Positions 34,639 through 44,035 of a stretch of DNA of 64,000 nt are shown here, one piece after another (positions within the stretch are counted from its first letter, which is position 1; every line of letters starts with the position of its first letter). The notes beneath the pieces were generated by a model, which saw nothing but the letters and a program-made list of their open reading frames with translations, was not told where the DNA came from and did not search any database. The DNA comes from Eoetvoesia sp035555955 (GTDB taxonomy: Bacteria > Pseudomonadota > Gammaproteobacteria > Burkholderiales > Burkholderiaceae_B): positions 56,612 to 120,611 of the forward strand of contig NZ_DATMGA010000070.1 of NCBI RefSeq assembly GCF_035555955.1, read 5' to 3'. The position numbers were made by a program, and so were the translations under genes.

Positions 34639-35748
34639 TTAAATGCGCATCGGCATGACGACATACTTGAACTGCTCGTCGTCGGGCAAGGTGATGAGCG
34701 CCGATGCGTTGACGTCGGGCTGGACCGACCACTTGACCGTCTCGGTCTTGACGTTGGCCAGCACGTCGAGCAAATAGCTGACGTTGAAGCCCACGTCCAG
34801 CGGCTCGTGGCCGTAATCGATGTCGAGCTCTTCCTGCGCCTCTTCCTGCTCGGCGTTGGTCGACGAGATTTTGAGCAGATGATCGGAAAGTTGAATGCGC
34901 ACGCCCTTGAGCTTGTCGGTGGTAAGGATGGCGGCGCGCTGCAGGCTGCCCTGCAGGGCTTCGCGATTGACGTCGAAGTGGCGCGTGTAGTTGTTGGGAA
35001 TGACACGGGTGAAATCGGGGAACTTGCCTTCGACCAGCTTGGACACGAGCTCGACGTCGCCAAAACGGAAGCGGATCTGGCCGGGAGCGACGTCGATGGA
35101 CACCGGATCGTCCGAGTCGGACAGCAGGCGCTGCATTTCCAGGACCGTTTTGCGCGGCACGATGACATCGTGTTTTTCGGCAATGCCTTCGGCGGCGGCG
35201 CCGCTATGCGCCAGGCGGTGGCCGTCGGTGGCTACCGCGCGCACGAAACCCGGTTCGAAAACGAACAGCAAACCGTTGAGGTAGTAGCGGATGTCCTGTT
35301 GCGCCATGGCGAAGTGCACCATGTTGAACAGGTGCTTCAGGGTTTTTTGCGACAACGACAGCGACACGTCCCATTTCTCGGGCTGCGACAAGGTTGGGAA
35401 CTCGGCGGCGCCCAACGTTTGCAGGGCGAAACGGCTTTTGCCCGATTGCACCGACAGCTTGCTGCTGGCCAGGCCCAGGGTAACGTCGCCCGACTCGGGC
35501 AGAGCACGCAAAATATCGAGCAGCTTGCGGGCTGCGACCGTTGTCGACTCGTTCGAGTCGCCCACGCCGAATTCGGCATGGGTGGTGATTTGCACTTCGA
35601 GGTCGGTGGCGATGAAAGCAACGTTGTTGCCTTCCTTGCGCAGCAGAATATTGGCCAGGATCGGCAATGTATTCCTTCTTTCGACAATTCCCGCCACCGT
35701 CGACAGCGGTTTCAACAATGCATCGCGAGTCGTTTGTACGAGTTGCAT
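34639..35748 (-). CDS. dnaN: DNA polymerase III beta subunit (sliding clamp)
   Basis: Processivity clamp of 369 residues, three repeated clamp domains (MQLVQTTRDALLKPLSTVAG at the N terminus; C-terminal KYVVMPMRI as in most clamps). The dimer rings DNA and tethers Pol III and many repair factors. It begins 2 bases after dnaA, so it is translated from the dnaA transcript. Confidence 0.99.
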   Translation of the reverse strand: MQLVQTTRDALLKPLSTVAGIVERRNTLPILANILLRKEGNNVAFIATDLEVQITTHAEFGVGDSNESTTVAARKLLDILRALPESGDVTLGLASSKLSVQSGKSRFALQTLGAAEFPTLSQPEKWDVSLSLSQKTLKHLFNMVHFAMAQQDIRYYLNGLLFVFEPGFVRAVATDGHRLAHSGAAAEGIAEKHDVIVPRKTVLEMQRLLSDSDDPVSIDVAPGQIRFRFGDVELVSKLVEGKFPDFTRVIPNNYTRHFDVNREALQGSLQRAAILTTDKLKGVRIQLSDHLLKISSTNAEQEEAQEELDIDYGHEPLDVGFNVSYLLDVLANVKTETVKWSVQPDVNASALITLPDDEQFKYVVMPMRI

Positions 35749-35750
35749 GG

Positions 35751-37166
35751 TTATCCTTTTAAGGTTTGTTCTAATACGTGTAAAGCATGATTGAGCTCGG
35801 TCTGTTTGGACCGGGCATCGGAGATCTTGCGTACCGCGTGCAGCACCGTGGTGTGATCGCGTCCCCCAAACAAATCTCCGATTTCAGGCAGGCTTTTTTG
35901 CGTCAGCTCTTTGGCCAGATACATGGCTACCTGCCTGGGTAAGGCAATATTGGCAGGCCGGCGTTTCGAATACATGTCGGCCACCTTGATCTTGTAGAAA
36001 TCCGCTACCGTCTTCTGGATGTTCTCGACCGTGATCTGGCCGTTGGACACCGACAGCAGATCCTTGAGCGCATCTTTGCAGACTTCCACGCTTAATACTT
36101 CGCGGCCATGGAACCGCGCGTACGCCGACACCTTGCGCAGCGCGCCTTCCAGCTCGCGCACATTGCTGCGCAGATGCTTGGCAATGAAAAACGCCACTTC
36201 CTCGGGCATGGCCACGCCTTCGGTTTCCGCCTTGCGCAACAGAATGGCCACGCGCATTTCCAGCTCGGGCGGCTCGATGGCCACCGTAAGGCCGGAATCG
36301 AAACGCGAAATCAGGCGGCTGTCGATATTGGACAATTCCTTGGGGTAGGTGTCGGAAGTAATGATGATTTGCTTGCGCTGGGCCACCATGGCTTCGAACG
36401 CATAGAAAAACTCTTCCTGCGTGCGGTTTTTACCGGCAAAGAACTGGATATCGTCGATCAGCAGAAGATCCAGCGAATGATAATACCGCTTGAACTCGTC
36501 GAATGCTTTGCGCTGGTATGCCTTGACCACGTCGGACACGTACTGGTCGGCATGCACGTAGCGCACCCGCCTGCCATTGCCGCCGCCCAGCAAGGCATTG
36601 CCGATGGCATGGATGAGGTGGGTTTTGCCCAGGCCCACGCCCCCGTACAGGAATAGCGGGTTGTACGACACGCCGGGGTTCTCGGCCACCTGCAGCGCGG
36701 CGGCGCGCGCCAGCTGGTTGGCCTTGCCGGTTACGAAATTGTCGAAGGTAAGCTCGGTGTTCAGGCGTGAACGGTCGTGCACCACTTCGGCGGCCACGGC
36801 ATTGACCACCGCCGCGGCAGGGGCCGGTGCCTGGGCCGCCGGGGGCGCAGCGGCCGGCGATGCCTGGCCGGAGGCCTCGGGGGCGGGCGCGGCGCTGCGC
36901 GCCACCGGGGCCGGGCGGCTGGGCGTGGCCAGTTCGAAAGCCACCTGTACCGGCCGCTTGTACCATTCAGTGGCCAGGTCTTCGATTTGATGTAAGAAAT
37001 TCTTGCGCACCCAATCCAGCTTGAACCGGTTGGGCGCGGACACGCGCAGCACCGCCTGCGACTCATCGAATGCAAGCGGAACCAGGGGGCGTATCCAGGC
37101 GCTAATCTGCTGGGGAGGAAGTTCTTGCTCTAGCTGACGCAGGCAAGTCTGCCAAAATTCGTTCAT
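35751..37166 (-). CDS. dnaA: Chromosomal replication initiator DnaA
   Basis: Initiator protein, 471 residues from the Met of MNEFWQTCLRQLEQELPPQQ, the usual beginning in this family; an upstream ATG at 37220 would add 18 atypical residues. Domains: I (1-80), an Ala/Pro-rich linker (about 90-135), AAA+ with Walker A GGVGLGKTH and Walker B LLLIDDIQFF, and DNA-binding domain IV with the signature GGRDHTTVLHAVRKI. It binds TTATNCACA boxes; one such box lies 47 bases upstream of the start and suggests autoregulation. Confidence 0.99.
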   Translation of the reverse strand: MNEFWQTCLRQLEQELPPQQISAWIRPLVPLAFDESQAVLRVSAPNRFKLDWVRKNFLHQIEDLATEWYKRPVQVAFELATPSRPAPVARSAAPAPEASGQASPAAAPPAAQAPAPAAAVVNAVAAEVVHDRSRLNTELTFDNFVTGKANQLARAAALQVAENPGVSYNPLFLYGGVGLGKTHLIHAIGNALLGGGNGRRVRYVHADQYVSDVVKAYQRKAFDEFKRYYHSLDLLLIDDIQFFAGKNRTQEEFFYAFEAMVAQRKQIIITSDTYPKELSNIDSRLISRFDSGLTVAIEPPELEMRVAILLRKAETEGVAMPEEVAFFIAKHLRSNVRELEGALRKVSAYARFHGREVLSVEVCKDALKDLLSVSNGQITVENIQKTVADFYKIKVADMYSKRRPANIALPRQVAMYLAKELTQKSLPEIGDLFGGRDHTTVLHAVRKISDARSKQTELNHALHVLEQTLKG

Positions 37167-37212
37167 GTCCACCACTTCAGTAAACCTCGATTCTACCCTG
37201 TTGAACGGCAAG

Positions 37213-37221
37213 TTATCCACA
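37213..37221 (+). promoter_or_regulatory. DnaA box in dnaA upstream region
   Basis: TTATCCACA at 37213-37221 is the high-affinity DnaA box. It is the only clear one in the 261-base dnaA/rpmH gap, so it probably serves autoregulation of dnaA and is not by itself an origin. Confidence 0.8.
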
Positions 37222-37427
37222 AGCCGGGATACAAAACGTTCCTAGTATTTATGCTAAGCAGTTGACTAATTTCACAAAGTTTGCTGAAATAGTGGGCTTT
37301 CTCACAGTTTACAGGTCGCGCCAGCGCATTTTGCGCGGCTTGCGCCTTGGCGCCGCCGCTTTGCTGCGGCAAGCATGGCAACAGCCATGAGCAACCGCTT
37401 TTTAGCTCTTTTATATTTGGATTATCC

Positions 37428-37562
37428 ATGAAACGCACATTCCAGCCTTCCGTTACCCGCCGCAAGCGCACCCACGGTTTTCTCGTACGCATGAAAACCC
37501 GCGGCGGTCGCGCCGTCATCAATGCGCGCCGTGCCAAGGGCCGCAAGCGCCTGGCCGTCTAA
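37428..37562 (+). CDS. rpmH: 50S ribosomal protein L34
   Basis: Ribosomal protein L34, 44 residues, MKRTFQPSVTRRKRTHGFLV followed by RMKTRGGRAVINARRAKGRK, the full-length family sequence. It is divergent from dnaA, as in most proteobacteria, and followed by rnpA. Confidence 0.99.
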   Translation: MKRTFQPSVTRRKRTHGFLVRMKTRGGRAVINARRAKGRKRLAV

Positions 37563-37609
37563 GCCAGCTTGGCTCAGCCAAGGCTGTCCCCTTGGCTACG
37601 ATTCAGCCC

Positions 37610-37972
37610 ATGCGTGCCACGTTCACTCCCGCGGCGCGCCTGCACCGCCCCTCGGAATACGCCGCCGCCCTCAAGGGCAAACGTATCGCCAGAGGGGCTT
37701 TGTTCGTTGTAACAACACCGCGCAACCCTGTGGAAGAAACCGGGCAGGCACGTCTGGGGCTCATCATCGCCAAACGTTTTGCCGCCAGGGCGGTCACCCG
37801 CAATGCCATCAAACGCGTCATCCGCGAAGCATTTCGGCTGCGCCGGCATAATCTACCCCTGCGCGACTATGTATTTCGGCTGCACAGCAAAGTCGGGCCG
37901 CTTACGCTGACCGAGCTGAAAAAGCTGGTGCGCGCCGAAACCGACCTCCTGCTGGACAAGGCAAGGCAATGA
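37610..37972 (+). CDS. rnpA: Ribonuclease P protein component
   Basis: Protein subunit of RNase P, 120 residues, which with the M1 RNA matures tRNA 5' ends. The family signature is RFAARAVTRNAIKRVIREAF, preceded by ARLGLIIAKR-type strand (RLGLIIAKR). Start ATG 37610 (MRATFTPAARLHRPSEYAAA) fits homologues. The last four bases overlap yidD (ATGA). Confidence 0.98.
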   Translation: MRATFTPAARLHRPSEYAAALKGKRIARGALFVVTTPRNPVEETGQARLGLIIAKRFAARAVTRNAIKRVIREAFRLRRHNLPLRDYVFRLHSKVGPLTLTELKKLVRAETDLLLDKARQ

Positions 37973-38214
37973 GCCGCACCATCGCTCAAACGCTGCTTAT
38001 CGCCCCCATCCGGTTCTACCGGTATTTTCTTAGCCCCTGGCTGGGCCGCAATTGTCGCTTCACCCCGACCTGCTCCGCCTACGCCATCGAGGCCATCGAA
38101 ATCCACGGACCGGTACGCGGGCTTTGGCTGGCCATATGCCGCATTGCCCGCTGCAACCCGTGGTGTCACGGCGGCTGCGATCCCGTCCCGGGGTCGAAGC
38201 ATTTGTGCGAGTAG
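37969..38214 (+). CDS. yidD: Membrane protein insertion efficiency factor YidD
   Basis: YidD, 81 residues, a small membrane-attached protein that aids YidC-dependent insertion. Conserved CRFTPTCSAYAIEAI and CNPWCHGGCDPVP are present. ATGA overlap with rnpA indicates translational coupling in the standard rpmH-rnpA-yidD-yidC order. Confidence 0.97.
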   Translation: MSRTIAQTLLIAPIRFYRYFLSPWLGRNCRFTPTCSAYAIEAIEIHGPVRGLWLAICRIARCNPWCHGGCDPVPGSKHLCE

Positions 38215-38325
38215 CCCTTTCATGGGCATACCCGCTTTTTTTGAATACCGCAGGCTCAACTGTCATTCAGTTGGGTTACGTTAAACTAACCAGCTTTTGC
38301 TCGGCTTTAACTTGAAACAGGCGCT

Positions 38326-40026
38326 ATGGATATCCGACGCACCGTCCTCTGGATGATTTTCTCCTTCTCGCTCTTGCTGTTGTGGAACAACTGGCAAGTG
38401 CATACCGGCAAGCCGTCGTTATTCGGCGAGTGGGGCCAGACACAAACCAGCAAGACGCCCGCCAGGCCAGGCGCCGCCAGCGCTCCGGCCAAGCCGGCCG
38501 ACACCAGCGTTCCCACGGGCGTGACTGCCAGCGCGGCTCCCGCCGCCACGGGCGGCGTGCCGGAAAACGCCAGGAAGGCCGCCAGCCCGTCGGAAAAAAT
38601 CAACATCAAGACCGACGTCTACGACCTGACCTTCGACACGACGGGCGCGCAGCTGGTCAAGGCCGAACTCACCAAGTTCACCGACCTGGAAGATCCCAGC
38701 AAGCCCATGGTGCTGCTGGACGATTCCGCGCATTCCACCTACATGGCGCAAACCGGCGTCGTCGGCGCGCCGCAGGGGCAAAGCTTCCCCACCCACCTTA
38801 CTCCCTTCCGCCTGGTTTCGTCCGAGCGCGTCATGTCCGGCGACAGCCTCGACGTGGTGTTCGAGGCCCAGTCCGGCGACGTCAAGGTCGTCAAGACCTA
38901 CACCCTGCACAGGGGCCGCTACGATATCGGCGTGCGCAACGACGTCTACAACGTCGGCAACAGCCCCGTCACCCCCTCGCTGTATTACCAGCTTACCCGC
39001 GACGGCAACGACCCCCCCAATACGTCGCACTTCTACAGCACGTTTACCGGCCCGGTCGTCTATTCCAGCGAAGACAAGTACCAGAAGGTCAAGTTCTCGG
39101 ACATCGACAAGAACAAGGCCAGCTACGTCAAGCAGTCCAACGACGGCTGGATAGGCATGGTGCAGCACTATTTCGCCAGCGCCTGGGTACCGCCCGAAGG
39201 CCAGGCCCGCCACAACGAAATCCTGCGCGTCTCCGACAACCTTTACGCGGTACGCGCCATCGAAGCCCTGGGCGCCATCGCTCCGGGCCAGCACAAGACC
39301 ATCCAGTCCCAGTTGTGGGTCGGCCCCCAGGACCAAAGCGCCATGAGCCGCGTGGCCCCCGGCCTGGACGTCGTGGTCGACTATGGTTTCCTGACCATCA
39401 TCGCCAAGCCGCTGTTCAAGCTCATGACCTGGATCCACAGCTTCGTGGGTAACTGGGGCTGGACCATCGTGGTGCTGACCCTGCTGATCAAGCTGGTGTT
39501 CTACCCGCTGTCGGCGGCCAGCTACCGATCCATGGCCAAGATGAAGCTGGTGGCTCCCCGGCTGCAGGCCCTGCGCGAGAAGTTCGGCGGCGACCGCGCC
39601 AAGATGAACCAGGCCATGATGGAAATGTACCGCACCGAAAAAATCAATCCGCTGGGCGGCTGCCTGCCCATGATTGTCCAGGTGCCGGTGTTCATTGCCC
39701 TGTACTGGGTGCTGCTGGGCAGCGTCGAAATGCGCGGCGCACCCTGGATCCTCTGGATCCACGACCTCTCGGCCCGCGATCCGCTGTTCATCCTGCCGGC
39801 CATCATGATGGCGACCATGTTCCTGCAGATCAAGCTGAACCCCACGCCGCCCGATCCCATGCAGGCCAAGATGATGATGTTCATGCCCTTGGTCTTCGGC
39901 GGCATGATGTTCTTCTTCCCCGCCGGCCTGGTGCTGTACTACTGCTTCAACAACGCCGTGTCGATCGCCCAGCAGCGGTTCATCATGCACAAGCTGGACA
40001 AGGAGAACGCGGCGGCGCACCGCTAG
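38326..40026 (+). CDS. yidC: Membrane protein insertase YidC
   Basis: Insertase of 566 residues. N-terminal anchor (VLWMIFSFSLLLLWNNWQV), a low-complexity Ala/Pro/Thr linker (about 40-85), the periplasmic P2 beta domain (about 90-335), and five conserved C-terminal helices starting VGNWGWTIVVLTLLIKLVFY with the hydrophilic-groove Arg in AASYRSMAKMK. It inserts respiratory and ATP-synthase subunits, alone or with SecYEG. A strong terminator follows. Confidence 0.98.
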   Translation: MDIRRTVLWMIFSFSLLLLWNNWQVHTGKPSLFGEWGQTQTSKTPARPGAASAPAKPADTSVPTGVTASAAPAATGGVPENARKAASPSEKINIKTDVYDLTFDTTGAQLVKAELTKFTDLEDPSKPMVLLDDSAHSTYMAQTGVVGAPQGQSFPTHLTPFRLVSSERVMSGDSLDVVFEAQSGDVKVVKTYTLHRGRYDIGVRNDVYNVGNSPVTPSLYYQLTRDGNDPPNTSHFYSTFTGPVVYSSEDKYQKVKFSDIDKNKASYVKQSNDGWIGMVQHYFASAWVPPEGQARHNEILRVSDNLYAVRAIEALGAIAPGQHKTIQSQLWVGPQDQSAMSRVAPGLDVVVDYGFLTIIAKPLFKLMTWIHSFVGNWGWTIVVLTLLIKLVFYPLSAASYRSMAKMKLVAPRLQALREKFGGDRAKMNQAMMEMYRTEKINPLGGCLPMIVQVPVFIALYWVLLGSVEMRGAPWILWIHDLSARDPLFILPAIMMATMFLQIKLNPTPPDPMQAKMMMFMPLVFGGMMFFFPAGLVLYYCFNNAVSIAQQRFIMHKLDKENAAAHR

Positions 40027-40065
40027 TTTTCCAATACGCCAGCGCGCCGCCCAAACGGCGCCACG

Positions 40066-40099
40066 CCCCCGATCAGGCTTCCGCCGATCGGGGGTTTTT
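40066..40099 (+). terminator. Rho-independent terminator after yidC
   Basis: CCCCCGATC (40066-40074) pairs perfectly with GATCGGGGG (40086-40094), loop of 11, then TTTTTC. It closes the rpmH-rnpA-yidD-yidC transcript 40 bases after the yidC stop. Confidence 0.9.
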
Positions 40100-40257
40100 C
40101 TTGGCCGGCCGCAAACCACCGCTTCCACCTGAAACCTCCAGGCGCTCAATCATCCGGCCCAGGCGGCCTGATTTCCACCGCCCATCGTCTTGCTCCCTGA
40201 TGGAGAACCGCTCGGTGCCCAAACCGAGCTGCACGGTAGCCGCTCACTCATTTTGAA

Positions 40258-40272
40258 ATAGTTTTTAACTAT
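40258..40272 (+). promoter_or_regulatory. OxyR-type motif upstream of catalase
   Basis: ATAGTTTTTAACTAT (40258-40272) matches the OxyR half-site consensus ATAGnTnnnAnCTAT at all fixed positions; a weaker second half (TTTA, TATC) follows at the expected spacing. It stands 258 bases before the katA ATG in an AT-rich stretch. The rest of the 40100-40529 gap shows nothing else that I recognise. Confidence 0.6.
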
Positions 40273-40529
40273 TAATATATTTATATTAATTATCTTTGTT
40301 TTGGCCGTTCAGCCACGTAAACTTTGCCAGGAGTGCCTGATCACCCCGCCGAACCTGGCAATTGCCCGGCAGACAGCCTGCGTGCTTGCCACCGATGCGA
40401 AGGGCCTGCTCAAGGCATTGCAAAAAAGACGCGGCCGGAAACAACACCCCGGGGGCCTCCCGCACAGTTTTCCAGGCTATAAAGCGTTATGGAACAGTAG
40501 TGTCAACCTCAACTGCCAAAAGGACTGCC

Positions 40530-41963
40530 ATGAAGAAACTGACCACCGCTGCCGGCGCACCCGTCGCCGACGACCAAAACATCATGACCGCCGGGCCCCG
40601 CGGGCCCGCGCTGCTGCAAGACGTCTGGCTCATTGAAAAACTCGCCCACTTCGACCGCGAAGTCATCCCCGAGCGCCGCATGCACGCCAAGGGCGCCGGC
40701 GCCCACGGCACATTCACCGTTACCCACGACATTACCAAGTACACCCGCGCCAAGATATTTTCGGAAGTCGGCAAAACCACTCCCATGTTCATCCGCTTTT
40801 CCACGGTCGCCGGCGAGCGCGGCGCGGCGGACGCCGAGCGGGACATTCGCGGCGTGGCCATGAAGTTCTACACGGAAGAAGGCAACTGGGATCTGGTCGG
40901 CAACAACACGCCGGTCTTCTTCATGCGCGACCCGCTTAAATTTTCCGACCTGAACCACGCCGTCAAGCGCGACCCCCGCACGGGCCGGCGCAGCGCCCAG
41001 AACAACTGGGAATTCTGGACCGGCCTGCCCGAGGCCCTGCACCAGGTCACCATCATCATGAGCGACCGCGGTATTCCCGCCGGCTTTCGCCACATGCACC
41101 TGTTCGGCAGCCATACCTTCAGCTTCATCAATGCCAAGAACGAGCGCCACTGGGTCAAGTTCACCTTCAAGACGCAGCAGGGCATCAAGAACTTCACCGA
41201 CGCCGAAGCCGGCGCCGTCATTGCCAAAGACCGCGAAAGCTCTCTGGCCGACCTGTACAACGCCATCGAAAACAAGGACTTCCCGCGCTGGAAACTGTAC
41301 GTCCAGATCATGCCCGAGGCCGATGCCGGCAAGTACCACCTGAACCCCTTCGACCTCACCAAGGTCTGGCCGCACGGCGACTACCCTCTCATCGAGGTCG
41401 GCGTGCTCGAGCTTAACCGCAACCCCGAAAACTACTTCGCCGAAGTCGAACAGGCCGCCTTCACACCCGCCAACGTCGTTCCGGGCATCGGTTTTTCGCC
41501 GGACAAAATGCTGCAGGCCCGCCTCTTTTCCTACGGCGACACCCAGCGCTACCGCCTGGGCGTCAATCACCACCAAATCCCCATCAACGCCGCCAAGTGT
41601 CCGGTGCACGCCTATCACCGCGACGGCGCCATGCGGGTCGACGGCAACTACGGCGGCATCACGGGCAACCAGCCCAATGCGCAGGGCGAATGGCAGGATC
41701 AGCCCGACTTCCGCGAACCGCCGCTGTCCATCGAGGGTGCGGCCGACCACTGGAACCACCGGGTAGATGAAGACTACTTCTCCCAGGCCGGCAACCTGTT
41801 CCGCCTGATGAACGACACGCAAAAGCAGGCCTTGTTCGACAACACGGCCAGGGCCATTGCAGGCGTCACCAAGGAAGTTCAGGCCAAGCATATCGAACAC
41901 TGTCGCCAGGCCGACCCGGCCTATGGCGCAGGCGTCGCCGCCGCCATCAAGGCCCTGGGCTAA
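40530..41963 (+). CDS. katA: Monofunctional heme catalase
   Basis: Catalase of 477 residues, small-subunit (clade 3) type, converting hydrogen peroxide to water and oxygen. Active-site His59 lies in MHAKGAGAHGTF, the distal Asn in VGNNTPVFF, and the heme-ligand Tyr335 in RLFSYGDTQRYRLG. ATG 40530 follows AAAAGGACTGCC. It has its own promoter region with an OxyR-like motif and its own terminator, and it interrupts the common yidC-mnmE adjacency. Cytoplasmic: there is no signal peptide. Confidence 0.96.
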   Translation: MKKLTTAAGAPVADDQNIMTAGPRGPALLQDVWLIEKLAHFDREVIPERRMHAKGAGAHGTFTVTHDITKYTRAKIFSEVGKTTPMFIRFSTVAGERGAADAERDIRGVAMKFYTEEGNWDLVGNNTPVFFMRDPLKFSDLNHAVKRDPRTGRRSAQNNWEFWTGLPEALHQVTIIMSDRGIPAGFRHMHLFGSHTFSFINAKNERHWVKFTFKTQQGIKNFTDAEAGAVIAKDRESSLADLYNAIENKDFPRWKLYVQIMPEADAGKYHLNPFDLTKVWPHGDYPLIEVGVLELNRNPENYFAEVEQAAFTPANVVPGIGFSPDKMLQARLFSYGDTQRYRLGVNHHQIPINAAKCPVHAYHRDGAMRVDGNYGGITGNQPNAQGEWQDQPDFREPPLSIEGAADHWNHRVDEDYFSQAGNLFRLMNDTQKQALFDNTARAIAGVTKEVQAKHIEHCRQADPAYGAGVAAAIKALG

Positions 41964-41988
41964 GCCTGGAACAATAGCAACGTAGCTA

Positions 41989-42016
41989 CCCGCCCCGATA
42001 AACACGGGGCGGGTTT
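41989..42016 (+). terminator. Terminator after catalase
   Basis: CCCGCCCCG (41989-41997) and CGGGGCGGG (42005-42013) form a perfect 9-base stem with a 7-base loop, followed by TTT. It starts 26 bases after the catalase stop. The U-run is short. Confidence 0.8.
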
Positions 42017-42172
42017 CCAAAAGCGCTGAAGGCGGATGCAGTTTCCACTTTCAGCGCTCTTACTTTGCTGCCTCCTTATCCGCATGCACGCAAGCGTCGA
42101 GCGTAGCGCCTTGCGCAAGTCGCCCCATGAGGTATTGACTGCCGGCCGCGGCATCGCGCCGAGCAGGCAGTG

Positions 42173-42469
42173 CTACAAATAGCATTTGCCGTCCAGATAT
42201 GCCTTGCGCCAGCGCGTAATGCTGATCCGTTCGAACAGTCCGCCTTTCGCGAACGGGTCGTCGTTGATGAACTGCTCCGCCTCCGCCCGGGTTTCCACGT
42301 TCAGGATGTACAGGCTGCCCGAACTGCCGATGCCGTCGTCATCCAGCTTGGCGCCGCAAGCCAGCAGCAAGGGGCGATGCGCTTCAAGATAATCCAGATG
42401 CTTGTCCCGCAGCGCCTGGCGCAAAGCGTGGGTGTGTTCCTTGTCGTCGGTTTCGATCAAATACGGCAT
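42173..42469 (-). CDS. YciI family protein
   Basis: A 98-residue YciI/YCII-domain protein, dimeric alpha-beta barrel, start MPYLIETDDKEHTHALRQAL with AAGGAAG upstream. The conserved His-Asp pair of the family is visible as DKHLDYL. Function in most members is unknown; some are related to chlorohydrolases. It is divergent from mnmE. Confidence 0.9.
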   Translation of the reverse strand: MPYLIETDDKEHTHALRQALRDKHLDYLEAHRPLLLACGAKLDDDGIGSSGSLYILNVETRAEAEQFINDDPFAKGGLFERISITRWRKAYLDGKCYL

Positions 42470-42645
42470 GATGCTTCCTTGATATGTGGATAGGCCCGAC
42501 ACCATGTTAATCGCGCCCGATCCGCGCGCCAATGGGTACAGGCCAATTCACCGATACGTCCCCGCGCCCACTACAATGTAAAGGCCGCCTCCGGCTCCCA
42601 TTCCTGCCGGCCGTCTCACCCCCCCTACGCAAACCGCTTATTGCC

Positions 42646-44034
42646 ATGACCACCTATTCCCACCAGCCCATCGTCGCCATCGCCACGGCCCCCGGCCGCG
42701 GCGGCATCGGCGTCGTCCGCGTTTCGGGCCGCGACCTGAGCCGCCTGGTGGAAGCCCTGTTTTCCGCTCCATTGCAGCCCCGCCACGCCCACTACCTGCC
42801 GTTCAACGACGCGCAGGGCCTGCCCATCGACGCCGGCATCGCCCTGTACTTCAAGGCGCCGCACTCGTATACCGGCGAAGACGTGCTGGAACTGCAGGGC
42901 CACGGCGGCCCCGCCGTGCTGCGCCGCCTGCTGGAGCGCTGCATCGAGGCGGGGCGGGACATCGAGCTGCGGCACGCCGAGCCCGGCGAATTCACCCGCC
43001 GCGCCTTTCTCAACGAACGCCTGGATCTCGCCCAGGCCGAAGCCGTGGCCGACCTCATCGACGCCTCTTCCGAAGCCGCCGCGCGCAGCGCCATGGCCTC
43101 GCTCAGCGGCGAGTTCTCGAAGCGCGTCAACGCGCTGGCCGAACGCATCGTCCACCTGCGCATGCTGGTCGAAGCCACCCTGGACTTCCCCGAAGAAGAA
43201 ATCGACTTCCTCGAAAAATACCAGGCCCGGAGCGCCCTGGAGGGAATCCGCCAGGACCTGGCCGCGCTCGTCCGCCAGGCCAGGCAAGGCATGATCTTGC
43301 GCGAAGGCCTGCAAGTGGTGCTGGCCGGGCAACCCAATGTCGGCAAATCCAGCCTGCTCAACGCCCTGGCCGGCGACGACATCGCCATCGTCACCCCCAT
43401 CGCCGGCACCACCCGCGACAAAGTCGCCCAGCAAATCCACATACAAGGCGTGCCCCTGCACATCATCGACACCGCCGGCCTGCGCGACACCGAAGACACC
43501 GTCGAAAGCCTGGGCATCGCACGCAGCTGGGCCGAAATCGAAAAGGCCGACGTCATCATCCACCTGCAGGACGCACGCACCCACAACGACGAACTAGACT
43601 CCGCCATCACCCAGCGCCTGCCCCCCCGCACCCCCGTGCTCAAGGTCTACAACAAAATCGACCTGCTGGAGGCGGAGGGCGTAATGGCCCTGCCCGGCGT
43701 GAACGCAGGCGCAAGCCACGAATCCAGCCTCGGCATTTCCGCCAAGACCGGCGCCGGCCTGGACGATCTGCGCCAGCGGCTTCTGGACATCGCCGGCTGG
43801 AACCCCAGCGCCGAATCGCCCTGGCTCGCGCGCGAACGCCACCTGCGCGCCCTGACCCTCGCGGCCGAACACCTGGACATCGCCGACGAACACGCCAGCC
43901 ACAACGACCGCGTGCTTGACCTGTTCGCCGAAGAACTCCGCTTGGCCCACGACGACCTTTGCACCATCACCGGCCAATTCACCAGCGACGACCTGCTGGG
44001 CGAGATTTTTTCCAGCTTTTGTATTGGGAAGTGA
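42646..44034 (+). CDS. mnmE: tRNA-uridine-34 modification GTPase MnmE
   Basis: GTPase of 462 residues that, with MnmG, installs the 5-aminomethyl-type modification at wobble U34. N-terminal tetrahydrofolate domain (IVAIATAPGRGGIGVVRVSG), G domain with GQPNVGKSSLLNAL, switch TTRD and DTAG, NKID, and the C-terminal catalytic CIGK. ATG 42646 (MTTYSHQP) is used because homologues start there. It ends 1 base from a convergent LysR gene, with no terminator between. Confidence 0.98.
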   Translation: MTTYSHQPIVAIATAPGRGGIGVVRVSGRDLSRLVEALFSAPLQPRHAHYLPFNDAQGLPIDAGIALYFKAPHSYTGEDVLELQGHGGPAVLRRLLERCIEAGRDIELRHAEPGEFTRRAFLNERLDLAQAEAVADLIDASSEAAARSAMASLSGEFSKRVNALAERIVHLRMLVEATLDFPEEEIDFLEKYQARSALEGIRQDLAALVRQARQGMILREGLQVVLAGQPNVGKSSLLNALAGDDIAIVTPIAGTTRDKVAQQIHIQGVPLHIIDTAGLRDTEDTVESLGIARSWAEIEKADVIIHLQDARTHNDELDSAITQRLPPRTPVLKVYNKIDLLEAEGVMALPGVNAGASHESSLGISAKTGAGLDDLRQRLLDIAGWNPSAESPWLARERHLRALTLAAEHLDIADEHASHNDRVLDLFAEELRLAHDDLCTITGQFTSDDLLGEIFSSFCIGK

Positions 44035-44035
44035 A

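Noticed and set aside
37222..37427. oriC in the dnaA-rpmH gap
   Set aside because: Only one DnaA box is present and there is no cluster; other regions have more boxes.
38419..40149. 576-residue open frame antisense to yidC
   Set aside because: High-GC shadow frame; it has no recognisable domain, runs through the yidC terminator region, and yidC is certain on the other strand.
40509..42020. 503-residue open frame antisense to the catalase gene
   Set aside because: Composition is a mirror of the conserved catalase codons; no motif and no ribosome site.
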